Source: an uncultured Gemmatimonadota bacterium
GTDB taxonomy: Bacteria > Gemmatimonadota > Gemmatimonadetes > Gemmatimonadales > Gemmatimonadaceae
Assembly: GCA_903882745.1 (NCBI GenBank)
Contig: CAIRYG010000011.1
Span: forward strand, 434,001-498,000
Length of the DNA: 64,000 bases
Direction of reading: 5' to 3'
Below the pieces are notes generated by a model that was not told where the DNA came from, did no database searches, and saw nothing but the letters and a program-made list of their open reading frames with translations. The position numbers and the translations under genes are program-made. Below are positions 49,823-61,220 of the stretch, piece after piece (the stretch's first letter is position 1; every line of letters starts with the position of its first letter).

Positions 49823-52306
49823 ATGCTTCAAACATCTGAGACGAACGCGACGCCCAATGCCGGGCGCTCCCTTCCGCTGTTGCTGCTCCTGTTCGTCGGG
49901 AGCGGGTGTGCAGCGCTCATCTATGAAATCGTCTGGTTCCAGCTGCTCCAGCTGGTGATCGGCTCATCGGCCTACTCCCTGGGGGTCCTCCTTGGGACCT
50001 TCATGGGGGGCATGTGCCTCGGCAGCCTGCTGCTGCCCCGATATGTCTCGCGGTCTGAGCATCCACTGCGGGTGTACGCCAAGCTGGAGCTCGGCATCGG
50101 CGCGCTGGGCGTGTTGGTGCTCCTCCTGGTGCCGCTGATCGGCCGCGTCTACATCGGCGCTTCCACCGGCGGGGCCGTGGAAATCCTGCTGCGCGCGATT
50201 GTGGCCGCGATTTGCCTGCTCCCCCCGACCCTGCTGATGGGCGCCACGCTGCCGGCGATTGCACGCTGGGTGGAGAGCACGCCCAAGGGCGTCTCGTGGC
50301 TCGGGTTCTTCTATGGCAGCAACATTGCGGGTGCCGTGTTCGGGTGCCTGCTGGCCGGGTTCTACCTGCTGCGCGTGACGGACATGCGTGTGACGACGTT
50401 CGTCGCCGTGGGGATTAACGTGGCGGTAGCGCTCGCGGCGCTGGCACTCGCGGGGAAGTCGTCGTACGTGGCGGCGCCTACGGAAACACCAACCAGCGCC
50501 TCCGCGGTCCCGATGGATCGCGCGGTTTTGGTGACGATTGCGCTCTCCGGCATGAGTGCGCTGGGCGCTGAGGTCGTGTGGACGCGCCTGCTCTCGCTGA
50601 TGCTCGGCGCGACGGTCTATACGTTCTCGATCATTTTGGCGGTGGTACTGCTCGGGCTTGGCATTGGGAGTAGCATTGGATCGGCCATTTCGCGCGGATC
50701 CATGCGGCCCAAAGTAGCGTTGGGGGTCGCACAGTTGTTGGTGGCCTTTGGCGTGACCTGGACGGCGTTGAACATCTCGGACTCGCTGCCGTTCTGGCCG
50801 GTGAACCCGTCGTTGCTCACCAACCCGTGGATCTTCTTCCAGTTTGACATTGCCCGCTGCGTGTGGGCGCTGTTACCGGCATGCATTCTGTGGGGCGCCA
50901 GCTTTCCGTTGGCACTGGCCGCTTCGGCGCGTCGCGGCGCGGATTCCGGCGCGCTTGTCGGCATGGTGTACGCGGCGAACACCGTTGGAGCGATTCTCGG
51001 GGCCCTGCTCTTCAGCATTGTGCTGATTCCGTGGCTCGGGACGCAGGTCGCGCAGCAGGCGATCATTGTGATTGCTGCGGTGTCGGCCTTGGTGGTGCTG
51101 ATCCCTGCCCTCTTTGGCGAGGGATCCCCTGCCGATGCGCCGAAGGCAGGCGCGATGAAGGGAACTGTTGCCGCGCGCCGTTCGTCGCCACTCGGTGGAC
51201 TCGCGCTCGGCGCCGGACTCCTGCTGGCGCTCCTCTGCGTGAAGAGCGTGCACAAGGTTCCCGATGGGCTCGTGGGCTACGGGCGTTACTTGCCGACGTA
51301 TTCGGTGCTTCCCTCGTTCTTGTACGTCGGCGAAGGAATCAACAGCACGGTGGCCGTATCCGAACTCACGAACGGTGACCGCAACTTCCACGTCGCGGGC
51401 AAGATCGAAGCCTCTACCGAACCGCAGGATATGCGCCTGCAGCGCATGCTCGGCCATCTCTCCGCGCTCGCGACGCCAAAGCCCAAGTCGGTGTTAATTG
51501 TCGGATTCGGCGCGGGTGTTACGGCGGGCTCTTTTGTGACGTATCCCGAGATTGAGCGGATCGTGATTTGTGAGCTCGAGCCACTGATTCCGACCAACGT
51601 CGGCCCGTACTTTGAGAAGCAGAACTACAATGTGGCGCACGACCCGCGCGTGCAGATCGTGTACGACGATGCGCGGCACTTCGTACTCACGACCCAAGAG
51701 AAGTTCGACGTCATCACGTCCGACCCGATCCATCCGTGGGTGAAGGGCGCCGCGACGCTCTACACCAAAGAATACTTCGAGATGGTGAAGGCCCACCTCA
51801 AGCCGGGTGGAGTGATTTCGCAGTGGGTGCCGATGTACGAGAGCCACTCGGCCGCTGTGGAAAGTCAGATTGCGACGTTCCTGGACGTCTTCCCGAACGG
51901 TACCGTGTGGGGGAACACACAGAACGGGCGCGGCTACGACCTCGTACTCCTCGGCACCAACGGACCGACGGTCATCGACATTGATTCGATGAACGTTCGC
52001 ATGGGGAATCCGGCGCACGCGCGGGCGATCGAATCGCTTCGCGAGGTCGGGTTTAGCTCGTCGCTGGATCTGTTCGGGACCTTCGCGGCACAGGGCTCCG
52101 ATCTCAAGAGCTGGCTCAAGAACTCACAGATCAACCGCGACGTGGACCTGCGCCTGCAGTACATCGCGGGACTCGGGAACAACGCGTACGAGAACGGCGA
52201 GATCTACGACGGCATCCTGCGCGCGCGGAAGTTCCCCGAGACGCTTTTTGTCGCAAAGCCGGAATGGAAGAATGCCCTGGCGTCGGTGCTGGGCGTTACG
52301 CGCTAG
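49823..52306 (+). CDS. MFS-like membrane domain fused to spermidine synthase domain
   Basis: An 827-aa membrane protein. About 12 hydrophobic helices fill residues 15-530, beginning LLLLLFVGSGCAALIYEIVWFQLL, a sequence typical of the MFS-spermidine synthase fusion family. The cytoplasmic C-terminal 280 residues resemble a spermidine synthase. They have motif I SVLIVGFGAGVTAGS, the acidic VICELEPLI, DPRVQIVYDDARHF, and DVITSDPIHPW in place of the usual catalytic DxxDP-type loop. Fusion proteins of this type are widespread but lack an assigned function; polyamine or other aminopropyl transfer coupled to transport has been suggested only from the domains. ATG 49823 is preferred. It ends 14 bp before a strong terminator. 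Confidence 0.85.
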   Translation: MLQTSETNATPNAGRSLPLLLLLFVGSGCAALIYEIVWFQLLQLVIGSSAYSLGVLLGTFMGGMCLGSLLLPRYVSRSEHPLRVYAKLELGIGALGVLVLLLVPLIGRVYIGASTGGAVEILLRAIVAAICLLPPTLLMGATLPAIARWVESTPKGVSWLGFFYGSNIAGAVFGCLLAGFYLLRVTDMRVTTFVAVGINVAVALAALALAGKSSYVAAPTETPTSASAVPMDRAVLVTIALSGMSALGAEVVWTRLLSLMLGATVYTFSIILAVVLLGLGIGSSIGSAISRGSMRPKVALGVAQLLVAFGVTWTALNISDSLPFWPVNPSLLTNPWIFFQFDIARCVWALLPACILWGASFPLALAASARRGADSGALVGMVYAANTVGAILGALLFSIVLIPWLGTQVAQQAIIVIAAVSALVVLIPALFGEGSPADAPKAGAMKGTVAARRSSPLGGLALGAGLLLALLCVKSVHKVPDGLVGYGRYLPTYSVLPSFLYVGEGINSTVAVSELTNGDRNFHVAGKIEASTEPQDMRLQRMLGHLSALATPKPKSVLIVGFGAGVTAGSFVTYPEIERIVICELEPLIPTNVGPYFEKQNYNVAHDPRVQIVYDDARHFVLTTQEKFDVITSDPIHPWVKGAATLYTKEYFEMVKAHLKPGGVISQWVPMYESHSAAVESQIATFLDVFPNGTVWGNTQNGRGYDLVLLGTNGPTVIDIDSMNVRMGNPAHARAIESLREVGFSSSLDLFGTFAAQGSDLKSWLKNSQINRDVDLRLQYIAGLGNNAYENGEIYDGILRARKFPETLFVAKPEWKNALASVLGVTR

Positions 52307-52319
52307 CAGCAGCTGACGA

Positions 52320-52371
52320 GAGGGGCGAGGGGCCTGAGATGATGCCTCAGGCTCCCCGCCCCTCTATTTTT
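52320..52371 (+). terminator. rho-independent terminator after MFS-spermidine synthase gene
   Basis: A 19-bp stem (52320-52338 with 52346-52364, one A/C mismatch and one G-U pair) and a 7-nt loop are followed by TATTTTT. It sits 13 bp after the stop codon and 5 bp before the next start, so that the next gene needs a promoter inside or upstream, or the terminator acts as attenuator. Confidence 0.85.
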
Positions 52372-52376
52372 CTGGC

Positions 52377-54125
52377 ATGACGATTTTCCGCGCCCTGCTT
52401 CCTCTGTTATTCGCGCCGCAGCTCGCCGTTGCGCAGTCTCAACCGCCACGCGCGGGAAGCGCGCGACCGGCCGACAGCGTGATTGTGCGCAATGCCAACG
52501 AATATTTCACGCGACTGGCTGCGCTTGGCCACAATGGCGGCGTGCTAATTATGCGCGACGGGCGTGTGCTGCTGCGCCGGAGTTATGGATTCGCTGACCG
52601 CGACAAGGGCATTCGAGCCGACAGCACCACGGTCTATAATCTTGGCTCGATCACTAAGCAGTTCACTGCCGCCGCCGTCCTGCGGCTGGCAGAGCTTGGG
52701 AAGCTTCGCGTGACCGATTCGATTGGTCGCTTTTTGCCGGATGTGCCGGGGGACAAGCGCGCTATTACCCTGCATCACTTGTTGACGCACACGGCGGGGC
52801 TGGAGTCTGATTTTTCGCCCACCGACTATGAACCGACGACCCGCGACGCCTACGTGCGGCGCGCGCTGACGTCGCGACTTCGGTCCGCGCCTGGCGCGAC
52901 GCACTTCTACGCGAACAGCGGCTATTCGCTGCTTGCTGCGATTATCGAGATTGTCACGGGAAAGGACTACGAGACCGCATTGACCGAACTCGTGTTGCGT
53001 CCCGCGGGGATGCTGGAGACCGGCTACAAGGCCCCGCGTTGGGCAGCGTCGCGCGTGGCTCATGGCTACCAGAACGGCCGCGACTGGGGCACAATCGTTG
53101 ATCGGATCGCTGAGCCGGGGGCGCCGTATTGGGCGCTTCGCGGGAATGGTGGCCTTGCGACCACGCTCGACGATGTCTCGCGCTGGGAGCAAGCGCTCAC
53201 GAGCAATCGTGTGCTCACCGATTCCAGTCGACGCACGTTTATGACGGGCTACGTGAACGAGGGTCCCGCGGGACTCTCGCAGTATGCGTACGGCTGGGCC
53301 GTCACCACGTCGTCGCGTGGGACGCGACTGGTGATGCACAACGGCGGGAACGGCGTGTATGTGGCGGAGTTCAATCGGTTCGTGGATGAAGGGGTGACGC
53401 TGTTCGTGACGTCGACGAATGCCGCACTCACCGCGACACCGATGATCAGCGCTCTGGAGCACATGGTATTTGGCGAACCGTATGCGCTGCCGCCCAGTAG
53501 TGTGGCGCTGTCCGCGGCGGCGCTGACCAGCGTGAGTGGGCGGTACCGACTCGCCGATGGATCAACCCTCGTGCTACGCAGCGGCGCGGGCGGACTCGTG
53601 GCAGAGGCCGTCGGCCAGCGTGCGTTTGTGCTGCTGAACAGCGGAGATACGGCGTCGAGTCGGGCGGCGGCCGCCTTCACTGCGCGAGCAGATACGATTG
53701 CCCGAGCGGTGATCGCCGGGAACGTTGGACCATTGGTACGTGCCATCGGCGAGGGGGACGATTCGACGAGCGTTGCGCAGCAAGAGCACGAGCTCATGGT
53801 GTCGCGCGTCGAACGATTCGGAACCTTTCGGTCGGTTGAGGTACTCGGGACTGTGCCCGTGGGGCGCGCGGAGCACCGGACCACCGTCCGACTCAATTTC
53901 GAGCGTGGCGCCGCCACGAACCTGTACACGTGGGGTCCGGCTGGCTTTCTCGTGGATATTGGGGCGCAACCCTTCGCACCAACGGCACTGATCGCGGTTT
54001 CCACCAGCGAGTTCCAGACCTTCGACCTGCGAAGCCGCTCCACCCTGCGACTGCGGCGTGAAGGCGACGACCTAGTCGCGAGCACGCCGCATGGCGATAT
54101 TCGGCTCGTGCGTCAGCGCGACTGA
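52377..54125 (+). CDS. exported serine hydrolase of the beta-lactamase (class C)/esterase family
   Basis: A 582-aa periplasmic protein. The signal peptide ends near LAVAQS. The beta-lactamase-type domain (about 35-370) has the catalytic SITK (Ser91, Lys94), YAN (Tyr178, Asn180) and HNG (His321) motifs of class C-like enzymes. The C-terminal 200 residues form a mostly beta region, as in many D-aminopeptidase or peptidase-S12 relatives. Family members include esterases, DD-peptidases and D-amino-acid peptidases; actual beta-lactamase activity is unlikely to be inferable. The start lies 5 bp after a strong terminator, so a promoter within the preceding gene or attenuation is needed. It is convergent with the cyclophilin gene. 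Confidence 0.88.
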   Translation: MTIFRALLPLLFAPQLAVAQSQPPRAGSARPADSVIVRNANEYFTRLAALGHNGGVLIMRDGRVLLRRSYGFADRDKGIRADSTTVYNLGSITKQFTAAAVLRLAELGKLRVTDSIGRFLPDVPGDKRAITLHHLLTHTAGLESDFSPTDYEPTTRDAYVRRALTSRLRSAPGATHFYANSGYSLLAAIIEIVTGKDYETALTELVLRPAGMLETGYKAPRWAASRVAHGYQNGRDWGTIVDRIAEPGAPYWALRGNGGLATTLDDVSRWEQALTSNRVLTDSSRRTFMTGYVNEGPAGLSQYAYGWAVTTSSRGTRLVMHNGGNGVYVAEFNRFVDEGVTLFVTSTNAALTATPMISALEHMVFGEPYALPPSSVALSAAALTSVSGRYRLADGSTLVLRSGAGGLVAEAVGQRAFVLLNSGDTASSRAAAAFTARADTIARAVIAGNVGPLVRAIGEGDDSTSVAQQEHELMVSRVERFGTFRSVEVLGTVPVGRAEHRTTVRLNFERGAATNLYTWGPAGFLVDIGAQPFAPTALIAVSTSEFQTFDLRSRSTLRLRREGDDLVASTPHGDIRLVRQRD

Positions 54126-54134
54126 CACGCCGCA

Positions 54135-54180
54135 GGAACGGCGCGGCGCGGGAACGGCGCGGCGCGGGAACGGTGCGCCG
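54135..54180. repeat. 16-bp tandem repeat between convergent genes
   Basis: Two perfect copies of a 16-bp unit (GGAACGGCGCGGCGCG at 54135-54150 and 54151-54166) and a third partial copy fill the 58-bp gap between the serine hydrolase and cyclophilin genes. The GGCGC/GCGCC content allows short hairpins, so it may also act in termination. Confidence 0.7.
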
Positions 54181-54183
54181 CCG

Positions 54184-54888
54184 TTACGGGCGAGCGCCCG
54201 GCACAATGCGCGCGCGGGTGATGAAATCGAGCTTGGGCCAGTTCGCGCTAAGCCAGGCGTTTCCACCCGCCTCGAGCGGACCCTGCTTTCCGGTGCGCAT
54301 GCCGCCACCGCTGTTCTCGTCGTATTCAGAGAAGATGCGGTCAGCGACATCCATCCCGTCAATCACACGGCCGAATGGCGCGAACCCCTCGGCGTCGAGT
54401 CGCGCGTTCTCGCCAGTCGAGATAAAGATTTGTGTTGATCGCGTGCCGGCGGTGGTAAAGGCGTAGGCGACGGTCCCACGCACGTTGCTTTGCATCCGCG
54501 GTTCGTCGGGGAGCACCGCATGCTTCCAGGCGGCGATCACCGTGGGATCGCCGTGGAGTCCCCACTGTACGATGAACGCTTTTCGTACGCGAAAGAAGCG
54601 TTGTTGGTCGTAGTAACCCGTGCGGACAAAGTTATAAAATCGATCCGCCCCGAGCGGAGCCCACGCGCGCGTTACCTCGATCGTGAAGGCGCCCGCACTC
54701 GTCTCGAACCGCGCAAGGAACTGTTCGGGCGCGCGCTGAGACATCTCGGCGGTTCCGGGATTCGCGTACGCGGCGCGCTGCGCGTGCGCTAAAAATGGGG
54801 CGCTTGCCACTGCAGCGATGTGTAGCACAGCGCCCGCCAGCACGGTGCACGCGAACCTCAGCGCGTGCGCCGTCATCCTCAGAACCAT
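54184..54888 (-). CDS. periplasmic cyclophilin-type peptidyl-prolyl isomerase
   Basis: A 234-aa exported PPIase. The signal peptide ends near APFLAHAQ. The cyclophilin domain (about 58-225) has the family elements TSAGAFTIEV, FYNFVRTGYYDQQRFFRV, GTVAYAFTTAGTRSTQIFIST and FGRVIDGMDVADRI. It has the compact bacterial sequence, with FRV in place of FHRV and QIFIS in place of QFFIN, so activity may be weaker. Its role is proline isomerisation during folding of exported proteins. The start at 54888 is preferred (AAGGA upstream) and overlaps the acyl-CoA dehydrogenase stop by 10 bp; ATG 54876 is an alternative. Confidence 0.88.
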   Translation of the reverse strand: MVLRMTAHALRFACTVLAGAVLHIAAVASAPFLAHAQRAAYANPGTAEMSQRAPEQFLARFETSAGAFTIEVTRAWAPLGADRFYNFVRTGYYDQQRFFRVRKAFIVQWGLHGDPTVIAAWKHAVLPDEPRMQSNVRGTVAYAFTTAGTRSTQIFISTGENARLDAEGFAPFGRVIDGMDVADRIFSEYDENSGGGMRTGKQGPLEAGGNAWLSANWPKLDFITRARIVPGARP

Positions 54889-56678
54889 TCGTCCTTCATA
54901 TCGAAGGGCACGGTGTCGATCCGCTGGAGCAACGCCGCGTCCGATTCCGTTTTGGGGAGCTCCCAGAGCATCTGATAGCGCGCGGCGTGCACTTTACCCC
55001 GGTAGAACGGCTCTTCGCGCATGCCGGCATCTGTCGCAAGCGCGCGATCGGCAATTGTCGCTTGGCGTAGCCAGAGCCAGCCATATACCGTGCGGCTCAC
55101 GAGATCCATGTAAATATTGGCGTTGGCCAGCGCGCGCGCTGGATCCGCCGGCATCGCGGCGACCAGTGCCTTGGTGGTGGCGACCATCCGCTCCACGCCC
55201 TTCGCAAATTCTGCGGCCAAGTCTGCGACACCCGTACCCTGCGCATCGGCAATCGCCTGCTGCATCTCGACCACGAGCGCTTTGAACGCCGCGCCTTTGT
55301 CCTGTGTGACTTTGCGGCCGAGGAGGTCGAGGGATTGGATGCCGTTGGTGCCCTCGTGAATCTGATTCAGGCGATTGTCGCGATAGAGCTGCTCCACCGG
55401 ATATTCGCGTGCGTAGCCGTAGCCTCCCATCACCTGTACCGCATTGGAAATTGCTTCTTGGCCGATGATTGAGGGCCAAGTTTTCGCGATCGGGGTGAGG
55501 ACTTCCAGCAAGAGCGTCGCATGTTCTCGTGCGGCAGCGTCTGGTGCGGTTTCCTGTTCATCGACCAAACGGGAGCACTGGAGAATCAGTGCCATCGACC
55601 CTTCGACCGCGGCCTTCCCGTGGAGGAGCATGCGGCGAATGTCGGCATGCTCGATGATGGCGACCGGCGGCTTGGAGGGGTCTTTCTCTCCTGGAATCCG
55701 GCCCTGACGTCGCGTACGGGCGTAGTCGACGCCGTGGAGATACGCGGCATAGCTCATGGCGGCCGCTGCGCGCCCAACACCGATGCGCGCTTCGTTCATC
55801 ATGTGAAACATGTAGGCGAGCCCCTTGTGCGGTTCGCCTACGAGATAGCCCACACACGGACCGTGCTCGCCGAAATTCAGCAGCGTGCTCGTGGTGCCAC
55901 GCCATCCCATTTTATGAATCAGGCCAGCCAGGGTGACGTTGTTGACGGCACCAACGGAGCCGTCGCCGTTGACGAGCTTCTTTGGCACAATGAACAACGA
56001 GATGCCCTTCACCCCCTCGGGGGCACCGGCGATGCGCGCGAGCACCAAGTGCACAATGTTCTCGCTGAGCTCATGATCGCCACCGGAGATCCAGATCTTG
56101 GTGCCCGAGATGTGAAAGCTACCGTCGACCTGCGGCGCCGCTGCGGTGCGCAGGTCCGCGAGTGCGGACCCCGCATCCGGCTCAGTGAGGGCCATGGTGC
56201 CCGTAAAGCGGCCGTTGAACATTGGCGGCAGCCACTGCTCTTTCTGCGCCTCCGAACCAAAGGCAGCAATCAAGTTCGCTGCGCCAGCGGTGAGCATCGG
56301 ATATGACGCGGTCCCGACATTCGCTGCTTCCATGTATCCGATCGAGGCCGAGGCGATCACATGTGGCAGCTGCATCCCGCCGCGACCAGCGTCCTGCGTT
56401 CCGCCAATAAACCCAGCCTCTGCCACCGCCTTCACCGTGGTCTTCACCTCGGGCACCATCACTACCACGCCATTCTCGACACGCGGTTCTTCCTGATCGT
56501 TGCGCGTGCGGTGCGGTGCGAAATGCTCCTCGGCGATTTGCCGCGCGGTCTGGATGACGGCGTCAAACGCTTCGCGGCTGTAGTCTGCAAACCGTTCGCG
56601 CTCTACGAGCTCCTCGGCGTGCAGCAGCTCGTAGAGCAGGAACGCGATGTCGCGGTCTTGAAAGAGTGTGGTCGGCAT
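54879..56678 (-). CDS. acyl-CoA dehydrogenase
   Basis: A 599-aa FAD enzyme for the first step of beta-oxidation, of the longer class (about 600 aa) that carries a C-terminal extension of about 130 residues. Hallmarks are MALTEPDAGSALADL, GTKIWISGGDHEL, LIHKMGWRGTTSTLLNF, EARIGVGRAAAAMSYAAYLHGVDYARTR, QVMGGYGYAREYPVEQLYRDNRLNQIHEGTNGIQ. The catalytic Glu is expected in the latter segment (EGTNGIQ), as in medium-/long-chain enzymes. The ATG at 56678 overlaps the upstream esterase stop by 1 nt and the stop overlaps the cyclophilin gene start, so the esterase, dehydrogenase and cyclophilin genes are probably one transcript. Confidence 0.95.
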   Translation of the reverse strand: MPTTLFQDRDIAFLLYELLHAEELVERERFADYSREAFDAVIQTARQIAEEHFAPHRTRNDQEEPRVENGVVVMVPEVKTTVKAVAEAGFIGGTQDAGRGGMQLPHVIASASIGYMEAANVGTASYPMLTAGAANLIAAFGSEAQKEQWLPPMFNGRFTGTMALTEPDAGSALADLRTAAAPQVDGSFHISGTKIWISGGDHELSENIVHLVLARIAGAPEGVKGISLFIVPKKLVNGDGSVGAVNNVTLAGLIHKMGWRGTTSTLLNFGEHGPCVGYLVGEPHKGLAYMFHMMNEARIGVGRAAAAMSYAAYLHGVDYARTRRQGRIPGEKDPSKPPVAIIEHADIRRMLLHGKAAVEGSMALILQCSRLVDEQETAPDAAAREHATLLLEVLTPIAKTWPSIIGQEAISNAVQVMGGYGYAREYPVEQLYRDNRLNQIHEGTNGIQSLDLLGRKVTQDKGAAFKALVVEMQQAIADAQGTGVADLAAEFAKGVERMVATTKALVAAMPADPARALANANIYMDLVSRTVYGWLWLRQATIADRALATDAGMREEPFYRGKVHAARYQMLWELPKTESDAALLQRIDTVPFDMKDEWF

Positions 56679-57631
56679 CAGGGGGCTCTCGACATAAGAC
56701 GGATGGCATTCAGGACTGCAGGCCAGTCGGCGGAGATTGGCGCCACCGGATCGAAGTGCGCCGAGTGCTCGAGGAGTACCAGCTGGGCGTCGTCGCCCGC
56801 TGCGGTCGCCTTCGCCACAAAACTCTTGGCTTGGCTCATGGGCACGGTCACGTCGAGCGCGCCCTGCACAATGCGGGATCGTACGCGCAGCGGCACCAAT
56901 TCACTGGGCGACATCAACGCGTACCGCTCGAGTTGTTGCGGGGGCATCCCGTCCATCAGCTGCGGCACGGCGGCATTGCACCCTGTGGTGCCTGCGTAGC
57001 CCGCGAGGTCCGTAATGCCGTCGATCGACACCACGCCGGTGATCGGCAGCGGCGCGGCGGTCGCGAGCGGATGTGATGCCTTGAGTGTCTTGCGAGCCGC
57101 GGTGAGGAGTACGAGCTGTCCGCCCGCGGAATGTCCCGCGAGCACAACCCGCGAGGTATCGATTGCATGCGTGCGGGCGATGTCGCGCACGAAATCCACC
57201 GCGCGCGCCACGTCGAGGAAGGTGCCGGGATAGCCGCCTCCCGGATTTCCGACACGTCGGAACTCCGGCGTCCAGACGGCGAAGCCGTCGGCCGCGAGCG
57301 CGGTAGCCATCGCGGCGACGTAATGCGCGTCGTATTGCGAGAGCCAGCATCCGCCGTGGATCAGCACCACCACCGGAAACGGCCCCTTCCCCTTTGGCAA
57401 TCGGAGTTCGCCGGTCCGGAGCGAATCTGGGCCGTAGGAGAGGCGTGCGTCGGCCGGTGGGGCTGGCAGTGCCGCGACCTGCGCGAATGTCAGTGGCTTG
57501 GATGCCGCCGACGGCGGCGACGGCGCTGTCCCCTGTGCGTGCAAAAGGGGCGCGAGGAGCGCGACGGGCGCGAGGAGCCCGAAGGCAACCAGCTGGAGCG
57601 CGGATAGGGCAAACCGAGGGGAATGCTTCAC
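56678..57631 (-). CDS. exported alpha/beta hydrolase (carboxylesterase-like)
   Basis: A 317-aa secreted esterase-like protein. The signal peptide ends near LLHAQG. The oxyanion motif is VVLIHGGCW, the nucleophile elbow VVLAGHSAGGQ contains the catalytic Ser, Asp lies in GALDVTVP and His in EHSAHFDP. It belongs to the BD-FAE/hormone-sensitive-lipase-like group that hydrolyses short acyl esters. The order esterase, acyl-CoA dehydrogenase, cyclophilin on the same strand with 1-nt and 10-nt overlaps suggests linkage to acyl breakdown, but cyclophilin may simply ride along. The start ATG at 57631 begins the signal peptide and GGAGG-like TTCCTCCTG is on the complementary strand (CAGGAGGAAG). Confidence 0.9.
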   Translation of the reverse strand: MKHSPRFALSALQLVAFGLLAPVALLAPLLHAQGTAPSPPSAASKPLTFAQVAALPAPPADARLSYGPDSLRTGELRLPKGKGPFPVVVLIHGGCWLSQYDAHYVAAMATALAADGFAVWTPEFRRVGNPGGGYPGTFLDVARAVDFVRDIARTHAIDTSRVVLAGHSAGGQLVLLTAARKTLKASHPLATAAPLPITGVVSIDGITDLAGYAGTTGCNAAVPQLMDGMPPQQLERYALMSPSELVPLRVRSRIVQGALDVTVPMSQAKSFVAKATAAGDDAQLVLLEHSAHFDPVAPISADWPAVLNAIRLMSRAP

Positions 57632-57716
57632 AGGAGGAAGTTTACCTTCGCGGGCCGTTCGGGGAAGGTGTGTCCCGGTGCCAGCCGGTGGCGCCCACCC
57701 GGGTGGGGGCCGAACG

Positions 57717-57754
57717 CACGACGGGGGGCAGCCGTCTGGCTGCCCCCCGTCGTG
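57717..57754. terminator. perfect 17-bp hairpin after the BNR-repeat gene
   Basis: A perfect inverted repeat (57717-57733 with 57738-57754) with a 4-nt loop lies 15 bp beyond the stop of the BNR-repeat gene, between it and the esterase gene. No T-tract follows on either strand. It probably terminates the BNR gene transcript and insulates the esterase operon. Confidence 0.6.
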
Positions 57755-57769
57755 GCCCCGCGTTCTCGC

Positions 57770-61045
<3,276 letters not shown>

Positions 61046-61145
61046 GGAGTTCCTGCGGATGGGGGTGGAACCGAACACCGACACGAATTACGGCGTGCCC
61101 CGCCCTCATGGGCGGTGGCAGCCGCGCTTAACAATAGGTGTACGA

Positions 61146-61184
61146 AGGGGCGTCGGCGAGCGTTGACCGCTCACCGACGCCCCT
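61146..61184 (-). terminator. 17-bp hairpin after the Tat Gfo/Idh gene
   Basis: An inverted repeat (61146-61162 with 61168-61184, one C/A mismatch) with a 5-nt loop lies 36 bp beyond the stop of the Gfo/Idh gene. No T-run follows on the minus strand (TTCGTACACC). It probably terminates that transcript before the BNR gene, 100 bp downstream. Confidence 0.6.
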
Positions 61185-61220
61185 CGGCTCCTGCGAATAA
61201 CGTGTAACCCGTTGCCCTGC

